This document shows positions 11,601 through 26,600 of a stretch of 64,000 bases of DNA, one piece after another (positions within the stretch are counted from its first letter, which is position 1; the number at the start of each line of letters is the position of its first letter). The notes under the pieces are model-generated. The model had not been told where the DNA came from and made no database searches. It saw nothing but the letters and a program-made list of their open reading frames with translations. The position numbers were made by a program, and so were the translations under genes. This DNA is from Ryuthela nishihirai (lineage: Eukaryota > Arthropoda > Arachnida > Araneae > Heptathelidae): contig JAWZYU010000010.1 of NCBI GenBank assembly GCA_038380435.1, positions 48,456,135-48,520,134 of the forward strand. The letters are read 5' to 3'.

Positions 11601-14600
11601 GTGGGAGATGACTAAGTTTTTGTCTGGTGAGCTTATGAATTGTTTATGTTAAAATAATAAAATATTTTAGAATACAGCTAAATTAAATATATTTAATTTT
11701 ACTGAAGTTAAAGCCAAAAAAAAGTAAAATTTTGTAATATTTAAAAAAAATCTTGCTTATAAAGTTTCGCTTTTTTTTTTTGAATCTTTGCTATTTCTTT
11801 GTATTGTCTATATTTTTGCAGTTAAATTATCTTACTTTCAGTATGTGACATGACTGATTTATGTTGTTAGGTTATTTGACAAAAATTATTTTTATAGTTC
11901 ATTTCTTTATTTGACTGAGCACAGTGGATAAAAAGTCCAAACCCTTTTCAAAGTATATCACTGAGAAAAAAGTTACAGAAAAGAGTAATTTTCCTGTTTT
12001 GTGTAAAAATTTATTTATCTGTTATTCACAAAAAAAAATCCGTTCCATTCATGTGTAGGTGTATTATAATTATTTTGATCTGTGTAATGTTTTTTAAATA
12101 AATATTTATTTTCATAGCCAGATTTTAAAAAATTTATCACCTTGAGAGAAAGTTTTACTAAAGCTAATTGTGTAATTTTATTCAATACCTTATTTTTCAT
12201 AAAATCTACAATAAAATGCTGTTTTATTTGGTGTATATCATACCCTATTCTCTTTCAATCATTATTTGGAAAAAAGGTACTAAAACACTTTCTTTTGACT
12301 AAGTATAGTTGAAAATTCTTAGCCTCGTGGTACAAATTCATGTCTGGCACTGTAAGGGTTAAAGCCCTCCTTACGCTGCTAACATATGTAGAGCAGTTGA
12401 TGTGACGAGCACCCTGTGGATCAATATTTCTCAATCCATGGTATGTATAACTCTAGGAGTACACAGGAAAATCTGGTAATGGTAAGCCATATACACTACA
12501 GGGAAAAAAATGGCATTAATCCTTCTAGGTGTTATTAATCCTTCTAGGTGTTGCAATTTTATTGAAATGCAGGCAACTGTTAGCATACACTGAGATGTGT
12601 GATTGATTACATTATCAAACAAAAAATATGGAAAGTTGCCACTTTATCTACCCGGTAAAGTGCTATAATTAATATGATGTTGAACTGCCCCGCAGAGCAG
12701 TGCATTCATGAACATGTCAAGGAAGGCTATCATACAGTTCTATAATGTCTTCCTGAGGGATAGAACACCAAATAGCATGAAGTCGCTGTTCCATTTTAGC
12801 GACAGTGGTTAGCTCACCTCTTGGATGTTGTTGGAGCTGTCAGCTCATTGTGTCACAGATGTGTTCAATAGGTGGAAGGTCAGATGAGCATGCTGGCCAT
12901 GGTAGTATCCGAATGTTTTGCTTGTGTAAAATATTGCAGACTAATGCAGGCTGTGTGGAGATGGGCTTTATCTTGCTGGTAAAAGATTCTGTGCTGCTGA
13001 AAAAATGGGACAGCCACTGGCTGCAAAATACTGGTAACATATCGTTGGGCAGTTAGAGATCCTTTTATGATGACCAGTTCTGACTGAGATGTCCAACTAA
13101 TGGCACCCCACACCAAGACACCAGGTGCTAGAGCTGTGTGACAATGTCGCACACTGGGTGGCATTCCTTTCCCCTGAATGATGGTGAACACATTTTCTAC
13201 CATCGTGCTGACCAAGACAAAAATGAGATTTGTCGCTAAACACCACGGTACTCCACTCTTGTTTGTTCTAGTTCTGTCTGAGGTGACACCACTGAAGATG
13301 TGCTTGCATGTGGGCAGATGTGAGGGGCAAACACAGTAACGTTAGACTCACAATGAAAACTGTAAAAGCCTGTTGTTTACTGTCCCCCTGGTAGGTATTC
13401 AATGTGTTACCTTTGCCAGTCCCTTGGCAGTTGCGTTGTAGGCACGAATCTGTCACACAATGCCATTCATTGCAAATGGCAGTCCTGTTGCTCCATGATC
13501 ATACGTCATCTTCCTAATCCTTGTCGGTGTGTGCTGGATCCTTCTTGAACCCACTGGCGCCATTGTGTGCGATGGTGCTGGGATTGCAGCCAACAAGGTT
13601 GGCTACAGCTCTGTATGACAAACCAGCTTCTCTAAGGCCCAATGATTCTTCCACACTCAAAGTCTAACTGTTGGAATGGCTGTCAGTGTCTGTGTAAGGG
13701 CATCTTTAGCAATTTAGAACAGTTTCCACAACATTTTGTCAACCAGGGAGCTTTGGTTGACTTTATCTGTTTTTGACTGCTCTGCACCTATGACGTCAGC
13801 TCACGCCTGTGCAATCGTTTCGATCATCCTGCAAACCTAATCATTTCCATGCATTTCCATGTACTATCACCTCCCTAAATTTCATCACATTTGTATAACT
13901 TCTTGCAAATGTTGCATTTTTTATTTCCTGTCATGTATTTCCAATAAAAAATGAAAGAAATCAATCAGTTAATAATAAATATATGAGCAATTTCTTTTTT
14001 TGGCATGTGAAAGGGGTACAGGATAATCTGCATTGGCATCAAAGGTATATATTGATATAGATCTGTCAAGTAAAAATTTCACACTTAATTATTTTTTTTT
14101 AAACTTCTGTATGTTTCTGTGTGTAAACAAAGAAAATGTGACACAAAATGGTTGAAACACACTGGCCTGGTTACTAAAATTCATTGTTTTTTACTTAAAG
14201 CACAAGTTAGGTGATATTTATCTCCAGAAATGGAGCTCATTACATATATCTTTTGAATTTGAATTTTATTATGAGTGAAGTATGTTAAATTACAACAGAA
14301 AATTTCTAAATTATGACAGAACAATTGTCAAAAAACTTAAAAATAAATTGTTTCTAAACAATTTTACTTTCATTGCAAAAATAAAAAATGTCTTTATAAT
14401 GGTATGTGTTATATATATAGCATTTCAGAGAATTTATTCATGTTAACCATATTTCATACGGACATATGTACTTATTTCTTAACATGTGCTATAAAGTACT
14501 TTGTATATATTATAGAAAGGAGCTGATATAGCCTATACCAATTTCAATGATGTGTGCTTTGGTGGTGGATTTCGAGAACCTCGTTATATAATGCATTATC

Positions 14601-17600
14601 AACCTGAATGGTTAGTCTTTAAAATATTTATATATATTTGAAGCAGTTTCTACAAGATTAATTTTGGCAGTAGTACAGATCACGGGCCTCAGCCACTATT
14701 TTGTTTTTGACGCAACGTAACAAAATGGCCCTTTTAGTTGATTCCCACAACCCCCAAGACCCTAATCCAAACAGGGGTTTTTAGAAAAAAGATTTTTTTT
14801 TTTTTTTTGGTTACCATAGTAATGAAAAACTCGAGTTTACATCAAACGCAAAGTACTGTTAGCATGGTAATGGAAATTTGCATTGTAAAGAAACAACGTA
14901 ACAAAAAAATGCGATTCCACTAAAAACATCCCACATAACCACATATTCTTAAAAAAATTATGAAAAGAAACCATAAACAAAGAAACTGCACTAAAGTTGC
15001 CTTTCCATATAATACAAATACCTGAAATACCCCCCCCCCCCCTCTTTTTCTAATAATTAAAACACTACACAAATATATTTCCACAAACTAAACTGATCAA
15101 TCCAGTCACACATACAATAATTAGCCAAAATAAATCACCAGAATTAAATCGAACACCAGTCTCAAAACCAAGATCATCATTGACAATGCATCTCCTACCG
15201 ACATTATAAAAAAGCCCCAAAACTAAATCTCATCGTCATAACATATACCAAAAAGCAAAAAAACTGAAACGGTGCATCATCGATCAAATTATAAAAAACA
15301 GCCCTCAAAACTATATAATGTCCTCACAGACAAAAAAAACAACATGAAAATTGGTTTCACATACCGACAATTCTACAATACCCATAATTATTACATCAAA
15401 AAGCTGCCAAACGCTTCCACATATTAACGATAAATCATATGACTAAATTTAAAAGGCTCCTAAATATACAACAAAATGATAATACACTATAATACATTAA
15501 TAATTACCATACTACATGTAACTACTAAAAAACATTCAGTTCACCCCCAAACTAATGTAACAAAATAATGTATTCGTTAATATCACCATTTTCAATCCCA
15601 CAAGCAAAAACTTGCAATTCTTTTCCCCAAACAAACTCCCCTTACTGCACTACAAACCTCTGAAAACTCACTTTATATGTTTCACCAAAAACTATTCTAC
15701 TAAAACACTAACACCTCATAAAAACACTCATTTTTATCACCTAATTTCCCCACATTCTAAACGTTTACCATTTTCTTCCATACTCACAACAAACACACAT
15801 CATACTCAACACAAAAAAAAAAGAATTCAAATAATACTAACTGCTACAAACTACTCCTCCCTTCCCATTCAAATACCCCTCACTCAAAGAACCTAACAAA
15901 AACATTCTCCCTTACACACAGCCATAAAAAGCTACCGAACTCCCACTTCTCAGAAACATGTCCATAACTTTACAAAACAGTTCACTAACACTATCAACAA
16001 CAACCCTCCAAATATTAAATAATTCCAATCCCAAAATATCTTTAATAACTTATTATTTACCATATCTTAAACAATTTAAAAAAAAAAAGCTAGAGCATAT
16101 TACTTATTTGTATTCTACCTATCACTGAACACCCCACCACCCATTAAATATATGATACACACACACTTCCTCTAACCATATAGGCATGTTATCCAAAGAA
16201 GTCATCTAGCAAAAATGGTGGAAAAAACCAACCGTAACTTCACACTCTCGTCAAATTACACACGTAACATGACTCCACATTACCCACCCAAAAGAAACAA
16301 ATCAAAGAGCCATAGCCCACCAACAACCAACAGTTACGTTTCTACGTCATACTTTACACTTCGATGTCACACGCTACTTGAGCAATGCCATCTATTGGCT
16401 GAGGAACGTAACCAGTACACTGGCCTTAATTTTACAAGACAGAGTCATTTAATAATGCATAGCATTTCATTTTAAAATGAAACTAGGTCCTTAAAAATGT
16501 TTCATAAAAGTAACATTTTTGCCTTGAAAACTTTTAACTGAAGACATGACCAATCATCACAAAAGCTCAGTGATCACTTCTACATTAATTCTACATTAAT
16601 AAATAAATTAGTTATCCTAAAAAATAACTTTGATATTGAATTCTAGTATTTTTCTAGCAAATAAGAATATTTTTATGCATATTTGGTGTATAGAATTACT
16701 GTGAAGAATGTACATTCCAGTAATAATTTTTTTTATTGTTTGATTTACTCATAAATATAACTGCTTTAAGAACAACTATATTTCTTTGCTTACAAAGTAC
16801 ATAACTATAATTTGTTTCATTGTCAGTACCCTGGTATTGACTTGATAGAGAAGAGAATTCAGTTGTTGGTCTTGGTTGACATTTGACAACAAAATATTGT
16901 GCAGTATTGTATGATATTTGTTTTTTATTGAAATACAGAGATGCATGGTATATAATGCTTGAACTGATTGCTAAGAAACAATATTCATAAGTAGGGTGGC
17001 CTTATGAAAGGCAGAAATGTGAATATGTTCTATTTTTTTTTTGTACAAAAAAAAAAATTTTTTTTTTTCATTTTTTGTTTGAAAATACAATTATTGTGTC
17101 AGGAAATTTTTATTTAAATAACTAATGTTACATAAATTTGATAAGTATCAAAAATGATTTATTTTCTTAAAAGTATTATTTTTAAAGTTCATAATTGAGG
17201 TAGTCTTCATTGGAAATTCCATGTTTAATGTCAAAAATTAACAGGTGAATCGATCATAACAATCATTATTATAGAAGAAAAATTGCCTTGAGCCAGGGGG
17301 AATGCAAACTCATGACTTCCTAATAAATTAGCACATTTATTTGAATATTTAATGATATGGTTTTTTTGCATTTGTTTTTTTTTTAATCTCATACAGTGCG
17401 ATTCCTTATAAGCTACAATTGGGTTGCACACAAAGTAGATATTTTTAATTTGTTTCTTTACTTTATGCCTTGCAATATCATTGAAAACATTCTTTAAAAC
17501 TTTGCAATCTGCATAGTGAATTTGTATCTTGATTTAAATGACTTGGAACATAAGTGCAAATTTTTTTGATATCAACTTAATATATTAATATTTGCAAAAT

Positions 17601-20600
17601 GTAAGGCCAATATCAGTCATGCATTTTAATACATATGTATATAGCATAACTTTTCAATCTTCAAAGTTCATACTGTTTTAAACATTGCACTAATTTATAA
17701 TGGTTTCATTGCTGCTGAACTTGATTTTATTATAAAATAAATACATATTCTGTATCTTTTGTTTAAACACAATATGAATTTTTGATTATCAACCTATTTT
17801 ATAATGTATTTATTAACTGTTTCATTTGCAAAAATGTATCTCATAAATCTGCCCTCTTTTACCACACACTATTTTAAACCATAATGTCACCTGATGTAGT
17901 AGTAGTAGTAGATTTTATTTCCATTTATAATCACTTTCATATGTATTGGGGAAAAAATCATGCATATAAAAATTTAGATAGTGGAAACACAAAAACCAAC
18001 AATATATGTAAATTATTACATGTCTGAGATCAAGAAGTTAAATTGGCTGTTCAGATTTCAGTTTAATTTCCAACATTATACTTAGATAATAAATAATGGA
18101 AATAATAAAAAATTCAATTCATAATATTAACTTGATACATCGAAAAATTGAAAGGAGTATAATAGTATTTCTTAATTAAAAATTTACAATATTAACCTTA
18201 AAGTAGGATTCAGTACAGTTAATATATGCATATGCAATTTCTTTTTGAAGATTTTTTAATTTCTCATATCCATTAGTAAAGAATTGTAAAATTTTGGAAC
18301 CACATAAGCAAAATGCCTCTGGATTTTTTGTTTTTTTTTCTTTGGCAATTTGTTTCAAACATTAATCTCTTTATTCATAAATTGCATTCAATACAACCAT
18401 GAATGTAAACCAATAAAAGCCAATTAGAATCCACAATTAGTTAGATTTTTTGTGAGAGATATTTGACAGTAAAAGATTTATTTAAAAAAAACACTGTTAG
18501 TAAAAATCTAATTACCAAGCATTGTTTTTTTTTATCCTAAACTTGTCAATATATTGCCAAGTGAAATAAAACAAATAAGTAATATTAATATATATGTTAA
18601 GGAAGTGAAAATATGGATACTAAACAATGACGATGGTGATATATTGTTTATTTAATCAAACTTTTCTTTGATTTACTGAAACCGTATGATTAAATAGATT
18701 TTAATTTCCAAACTATTTTAAAATAAATAAAAATAAATACCCCCTCAAGCAGCTACTTGTCACAGAGATCTAACAGGAGCCTGCCAGTTTAATACAACAT
18801 AGTAGAAGATATGAGGATGGTGGTACCTGAGCAGAAAGACAACATAAACATCCATGCCTTACCCAGGTCCCGTTGATCAGTAGCCAAGTGCACTAACCAT
18901 TCAGCCACAAAATTGCTCCAAACTATTTCACTGGACTGTAATTGAATTTGTTCACATATGCAGACCTTGTTATGTATATATTAATTTAGTTTTGTTAAAA
19001 ACATTCAAATACAAGTCATAGTTACTCTTGTGGATAAGCAAATTGGACTCAATAAATGTATATATATATGCAGGCATTGCTATTAAATATTTAGTGTTGA
19101 AAATGTTATGTCTATGTTAATATTATAATGTAACCTATAAGAATTGTATTTAGTTATAATATGTACAATAAAATGTTGTTGTATGTAATTGCCATTTTTG
19201 ATTAGGTAAAATTTAATTTCATGATCCAATTTTTTAATAATAAATAAAAAATATGCTTACTCTCTATCTAATGCTTATTCTGATATAGAAACAGTAAAGT
19301 TTATAAATATGTGTAATATAATGAAAATGAATGAAAGTAGATGTGTCTAAAGCAGAAAAATAAGCATTGAACACTTATTTTTTTTTCATGTATCATAAAT
19401 GAATTATTTAAATTAATATCATAATCACTCCCTAAAACTGCATAAATTATGCTATATATTAAAATGAATCCAGACATAATATAGTACTGTTTAAAAAAAT
19501 TTTATCTATTTTTTTTTAATATGATAAAAATTTTATCTATTGTGTGGTGAAAAAATAAATTCCATCCAATTCAAAAGCAACCCACATCAACTTCATATAT
19601 CTCTAGAGTATGCTACTTAAAATTAAAGAAATAATTGTTTACTAAACTTAATTGCCAGAATTAATCAATAATAAATTCAAAGATTGCCTGTTGACACATA
19701 ATTCAAGAAATCATTTTGTGAAAAAAAAGTTATACACTAATGAGTGGGATATGAATCTATGCCTCCCTGTTACATTCCAGGTGCTCTAACCACTAAGCTA
19801 TCACCAGCTCTGTCATTTATCCACTTAGTTGTGACTTTTAAATCTTATCGCCATGGTGCCATCTATGGATCAGAAAATGCAACTTATCCAATTTTGTTCA
19901 ATATATAAATGTTAAATAGGGAAGCTACTCACGTTAAAGCATTATTAATGCAAGTATTAATAATAAATTCATAGATTACCTGTTGGCGTGTAATTCAAGA
20001 AATAATTTCCCCACTCATCTCGTTAATCATTTTTTCCATAAAATTATTTCTTGAATTGTAATTGCTGTTTCAACCCTTACAATAATCACTATTTGAAAAT
20101 CAAATGGGTTATATATATATTGGAGTTGTCATGTACTCCTTCACAAGATTATGTCAAAAACAGGAATGCTATTGCTGTGATGCAATGTTTGGAGGTGAAA
20201 TCCTTGGTGTTTCTGAAATTACCAGGAAAGAATAGTACAGTAGATGTAGAAGGGATCATCAATGTGACAGTTGTTGCTCAATCAGACTGCTAAGTTTGAA
20301 AAATTCACCCATCTCTTGGATTTGTACACAAAATCTGGTTATGTGCCAGATCCCTATCAGTTGTTTAAATAAAATTTAGGTAGTATCCAACATTGAACTA
20401 CTGCACATCAACTAAATTAAACTAATATTAGCATAGGGCAAAATGGGTTGTTGTGGAGTGCCCTTTACATTCATGTATAATTGTAGTTAATATCCTGATT
20501 CAGCTCTTAGTGTACATGATTAATAAAAAACAATAATTGTAATAAATGATGTTCATTCAAATTTTGAGCAGGTGTGAATTTATCCAAACAGCTAGTAGGG

Positions 20601-23600
20601 CATCTGGATCATGGCTTAAGATCCCATATTCAAATTTGTGAGGTTGCTGAAAAAGTTTTTCAATTAGTTAATGTTGATTAAAGTTCTTTTGAATAGTTAA
20701 TTTTATCTTTATATGTTTATGTAATATCACCAAGCTGTATGCATCATCATCATCATCCTCAAGCAGCTATGGAGGTCTAACCAGATTGTGCAATTTAGTT
20801 CCCCAAATGTATTTATCCTGAGCTACATCTACTGCATCTGGCCACTGTACACCAATTCTAACAAGGTCCTGTTTGACATTGTCTGCCCACCTTATCCTAG
20901 GTCTCCCCTCTTTCTTAGGCCTGTAGGCACTGTTCATAACCCTATTCGCTAATCTATAATTATGCATACAGGCAACATGGACAAACCAATGGGAGTCACT
21001 GTGCACAATATGCTACTCAAAGGAGTTAGCTGACTCCTTTGCCTAACATAATCATTACTTACAAAGATGAACTATCTAATGCCCAAGACACTACATAAGC
21101 ATCAAGTTTCCTGTTGTCTACAAAGAGTGCATGTTTCCCTATCGTAACTAACTCTAGAAAGAAACAAACTAATATACAGCCAAATTTTAGTCTTAAGTGC
21201 ATACGTCTATTTCTCCATGCTCTCCATAGATCCTTAAAAGTCCTTGCAGCAATCCCTATTTGTCTGTTTATCTAATGCACACATCAGTATCTGTTGCATA
21301 ATCCCAAGATAAACTGAGACACCTGCTCAAGAGTGAAACTATTCAGATTAACTGAATCACATCCTGTTTGACCAGTTTTCATCACTTTAGTTTTCTCTCT
21401 GTTTATAACCAAACCTACTACCAGTTTCATCAACAGCTCGAATGAATTAGTGCATCTCATCAACATAATTACCCCCTCCATTACCAAAAGGGCTAAATCA
21501 TCAGCATAATCTAAATCAGAAATTTTTAGATCTCTAGATCATTTAAGGTCAAAATTTTTCCTTGTAGTGAATTTCACATAATGTAATCAATAGCCAAACT
21601 AAAGAGAAAAGGAGACAAATTGCACCCTTGTTGAACACCAGAAGCAATGCTAAACCAATTGCTGCAAACCTTACCAACTCTCACACATTACTCAGTGTTA
21701 TTATAGAGAGCTTTTCATTATGACTAACTTGCTTGGTAGGCCATATGATCTCATGATGAACCACAAATTATGATGATCCCAGAACCTAAATCTTTTGAAA
21801 TTAACAAAGCTAGTAATTAAAGATTTCTGAAACTCTAAACATTTCTCAAGAATCTGTTCGAGTGAAAATATCTGATCTACACATCCCCTACCACTTCTGA
21901 ATCTACATTGCTCATCACGCTATTAATTGTCAACCAGATTCTTAATTCTATTAAGCACAATCATGCAAAGAACTTTAATTGGAACAGAAAATAAGCTGAT
22001 ACCCTATAGTGATCACAAGAACTGCGATCACATTTTTAAAAAATAGGGATAATAAAAGCCCTGGTAAAATCCTTAGGACCATGCCTTTATCATAAAAGAT
22101 ATTTAACATTTCCATCCATGTGGAAACCAAAACATTCCCAGCTCCAAGCATTTCAGTAGTAATTTCTTCATCTACCACTGGGGATTTATGTAGTTTAAGT
22201 TTAGAAATAGCTAAAATAACTTCACACTGTGTTATGGGGCCAACATTAAAACCAGTAATACAGCTATCATCATTACAAAATAACACTGGGCAACAAATTT
22301 TCATAAAAGTAGCCATTTCTTAAAGATTTCAAGGTGCTGAATATGACAATGAAACTGCAAAATTGACTACGATTTCTGAGAAATCCACAATAATTTCTTA
22401 TATAATAGAGTAATACGTACATATGACATGTATCAGTAAAACTCCTCTTCTACTTCTGACGTCGCTTTGCCCATCGCTGGTGCAGCTGCTCTGGTGAACA
22501 TCCAACAGTAGTCAGCCAACATTGAAGTGGACCAGTTTACCTGGTATTATTTCTCCATCATTGCAATGTCCTGGTGAAAACGTTCATCGTGCTCATCACT
22601 AACCATGCCACAGTTGTTAGGGAAAAAATCTAAGTGGGAATTGAGAAAGTGGATCTTTAAGGTCATATTGCAACCAAGTTTGTGATACAGGGACAACATG
22701 TCCTTAACCAGCTTCTTGTAGTTGTCTGCCCTGACATTCCCAAGAAATTTAGTTGACACCAGACGAAACATGCCCCAAGCCTTTTTCTCATCACCCTGAA
22801 GTGGGTTGTCAAACATCTGGTCTCTGAACAGTTTGCGAATCTGAGGACCCACAAAAATTCCCTCTTTAATTTTTGCTTTTCTGAGTTGAGGGAATTTGTC
22901 AGCCAAGTACTTGAAAGCTGATGCAGTCTGGCAGACATATGGATCATTATTAGACACTGAAGGCTGCGAAGAACCTGATATTGGTTTGCCTCCTTCCTCA
23001 TCGTCTGAATCAATGAAAATTCATTTGGAGGTTTGGGAATGGGAAGGCCTTCACTGTGTGTTCATCCATTCCTACTGAACGACCATAAAGCTAATTCACT
23101 ATGACATTATGTAGTGTTTGAAGTTAAACTCTGAAACTTCAGTATTTCTTAAACATTAAGCTACATTTCTAATAATAAACTGAATATAGTGTGTAAATAA
23201 TTGTTACTTTTTTTTTAAATAAAAAAAATAATCTTTTTCTGAAATAACTAATGGATATAAAATGGATCATTATAATATATATATATCTATATAAAAGAGA
23301 GACTATTCTGATAGTGAAATGATGAAAATTGTCAGAACTCTCGCAGCACTTTTTTGGAGGTCAGAATTGTCAGTTTATTCACAGCAGTTCAACTCAGTCA
23401 AACTTTATGCAAGTGTGAATTTAATAAAAAATGTTTAATGTGAATTTATCCAAAGAACTGGTAGAACATCTGTATCATAGGATAATAGATATAATATAAC
23501 AAATAAAATAATAAAAAAATAAACAATATTGAACCAAAATAGATAATAAAAGTGAATAAAATAGGCACTGTATTCAATTCATTGTAATATGATGCATTTA

Positions 23601-26600
23601 CATCATCTTGTTTAGTAGAAAAATGCAAAGAGATGAAAAAAAAAAACTATTTTATTTGTTTCTAAGAAAATGTATCTCTAAATAAAGAACTTGAATTTTT
23701 TTTTATTTGCAACATGTAGGACATAGAAAAATCCTAGAAGTCACTCCTAGCTTTTACAGATCTCATACAAGGACATGCCCTACTAAGACCAAAGTCACTG
23801 CTGATCACTGCCTCAGTTAGAGCTAACACAACACACAAAGTCTGCCTTGTTGGAACAGTCACTAGCTCCCTAATTAACACAATTTTAAATATTGTTTATT
23901 GGGAGTACGGAATTGTTTTAATATTAAAAAATAAATTCACATATACTGTAGTTGAGGAAGAATGGGGCCATTTTAAACTGGTTGTTCTTGAAACTAACAG
24001 CACTCTTTTAGGAAAAAAGCAGCAGAGGAAGCAAAATTATTTGTATGATAAGGCACTTGAACTTATTTCAGGAAGAAAGAACTGCAGGAATGTCCTTAAT
24101 CAATGCCCTACTAGTCCTAATAGAAAGCATTACAGAGAACTTAATAAATGTGTAAAGGATCAGTTAGCTGCTGATAAAGAATCTTTGGCTAGGCTGACAA
24201 AGCTGAGGAAGCAATTAGACAGCACAACAGCAGAGAGATGTACCAGATAGTTAATGTTTTGTGTGGTAGAAAATGGACATGTATACAGGGATTTAAAGAT
24301 AAACAAGGTAAAGTTATAGAAGGTGAGAATTCTGCCGTGGCTAGGCGGGTTGAGCATTTCAGTGATGTTGTAAACGATGTGGTTCTACTTCCATTACACT
24401 GGGCAACACACAAAAAGGCTTTGAAATTAAAATAGCCAATCTTTACTAATTTCAAGATGCTGAACACAAAAATAACAATAAAATTTGCTGATTGGCTCTT
24501 GTTTAGGAGAGACAGAGATAGTCACATATAAACGACTCAGTCTGCATTGAGTACATGGGTAACCATTTCACAACATTGCATTTTAAACTCTAGATTGCAA
24601 AATATTGCATTGGATTGCATCAGCCTGCCATACACACAACCCCCAGAGGTATTGCATCATTGTCTGATGCAATGTAGTTGAGTCATGACATCCTGGACAA
24701 AAGATGATGCAATCGTTAGTTGTAAGCAACCTCTCATAGGTTGAGCAAGTCTTTTGAGTGACTCCCATATACCCCTAAGTCATAAGTACAACACAAGTGG
24801 TCCTTGCAGTTTTAATCCAGCAGTAGTGATGCCTCGTAACTGTGTTAATAATGCAGATACATTTTGTTATATTTGTGGAAAAGTGACATTTGCAACCAGA
24901 AAAGGGCCATCACTCCAATAGTGAAAGTGGCGTATGAGTTTTATTTTAGATGCCAGATTGGGGACCAGGACAAGGCCTGTGCAAGAAATCTTCCTAAGTG
25001 GCTGAAAGGTGAAAAAGTGGAAATGTCGTTTACTGTTCCTATGGTTTGGAGAGAGCCAAGCAATCATGCAAATGACTGCTACTTCTGCATGGTTCGACCT
25101 GTTTCTGGTGGCATCACAAGGAAAAAGAAGTGGACAATAGTGTACTTGAATATACAATCTGCTCTCCGAGTTCTGTGAAGTAGCGATTCTACCATTTATT
25201 TGAATGAAAATGTGTATCAGTTGTCTCTTAGTAATACATTGTTCCATTTTAATTGTGCCCAGTTATACAAGATATTGATTACATATGATAAATGCAGCAA
25301 ATTTGTTCTTGCAATAGTTTCCTCTATCCAACCACCTGACACAATTTTAAATTCAATAGTAATATCTGCATGAAACTGTCTTTATCAAGGACCATACATA
25401 GGTTAATTCTGTGTGGTAAAGATGCAAATATTGTAACTTGAGTTTTTGACTATCCTCAGTTTAGTTCCAGAGAGGTTAATATGGATTGAGTCATTAAGGT
25501 TTTGAATATAGGGCACTGCAATATTTTCCATCCATATCATTTCTTTCTACAGCAAAAGCTGCATATTAGAGATGAAGCCCAGATTGATGAAATTTTGTGG
25601 TAAACAAGTTGGATGAGAAATTGGAACTTACCTATGAAATTCTTTGTACACATGAAGTCCAGTTCACACATGATGGTATTTTTAGATGTAACCAGCACTT
25701 TTGGGCAATGGAAAGTCTTCATTGGATACAGGATATCTGCCATCAAGTTTAACTGTTTTCACTCATATTAAAAAAAAAATGTTCTTCATAGCAGCTCAGA
25801 TTAACAGGCAAAAATTTATTTTGATATATACCTGTAATAACATTATTATAATCGGAAAACAAAAATTATATGCAAAAATTATCTCTGGTACCAATTAAAA
25901 GCTGCAACTGAAAAAAAATACTTGAAAGAAATCAAAGAGTAATGTAAAAATTGTTCTCATTTTTTATTTTTATATCACATTGTGCATATAAGTAATGTGA
26001 GGAAGGTCATTATCAGTCACTAAATATCTTTTCCACAATTATCAATAATTGCACTCGCCCTACTTGCATCATAACCATCCTCACTGCCTCCACCAGAATT
26101 GCCGTTTTCCTTGTTTCAATTCCAATACAGAAAAAAGGAAGAAATACTCATAAATTGAAATATTTATCAACATTACTTAGTTATACATGTAGTTCAAAGT
26201 TCCATTTAAAGATAATAAACCATGTATGTTTTAACAGTGCTTAAATTGTCAAAAAAATTTAATGCAGCATTATCAGGGAGCTGTTCCATGGCCAAGTGGT
26301 TAGCGCATTTGGCTACTGATCATAGGGACCTGGGTTCGATCCCCAGGTAAGGAATGGATGTTTGTATTATCTTTCTGCTGAGATCTCACCATCCTCACAG
26401 ACCTTCTACTATGGCATATTAAACTGGCAGACTCTTGTCAGATGTTTGTGGCAAGCAGCTGTTTCAGGGGGTATTCATTTTTTTTTTATTACACCAGGTG
26501 ACTTTCAGCACAGGTACAAGTGATATTTTACAGTGCTAGTGAGTCCTGGCAAAAGACTGCAAAGGGTTAATGATTGACAAAATTATGGTATGATATTTGT

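Noticed and set aside
11588..12361. a TTAA-flanked piggyBac-like element, from ttaaccctctta near 11588 and a cactgtaagggttaa end near 12346
   Set aside because: The left TTAACCC lies inside Tc1-like element 1, whose ends are firm, so the pairing is fortuitous.
15612..15896. 94-codon ORF in the G-depleted element
   Set aside because: Lack of G removes TAG and TGA stops, so long frames are expected by chance; the peptide is Thr/His/Asn-rich low complexity.
26278..26350. functional tRNA gene in the SINE-B head
   Set aside because: The A box, B box and T arm are good, but the same sequence recurs at the head of several SINE-B copies with a common body and tail.
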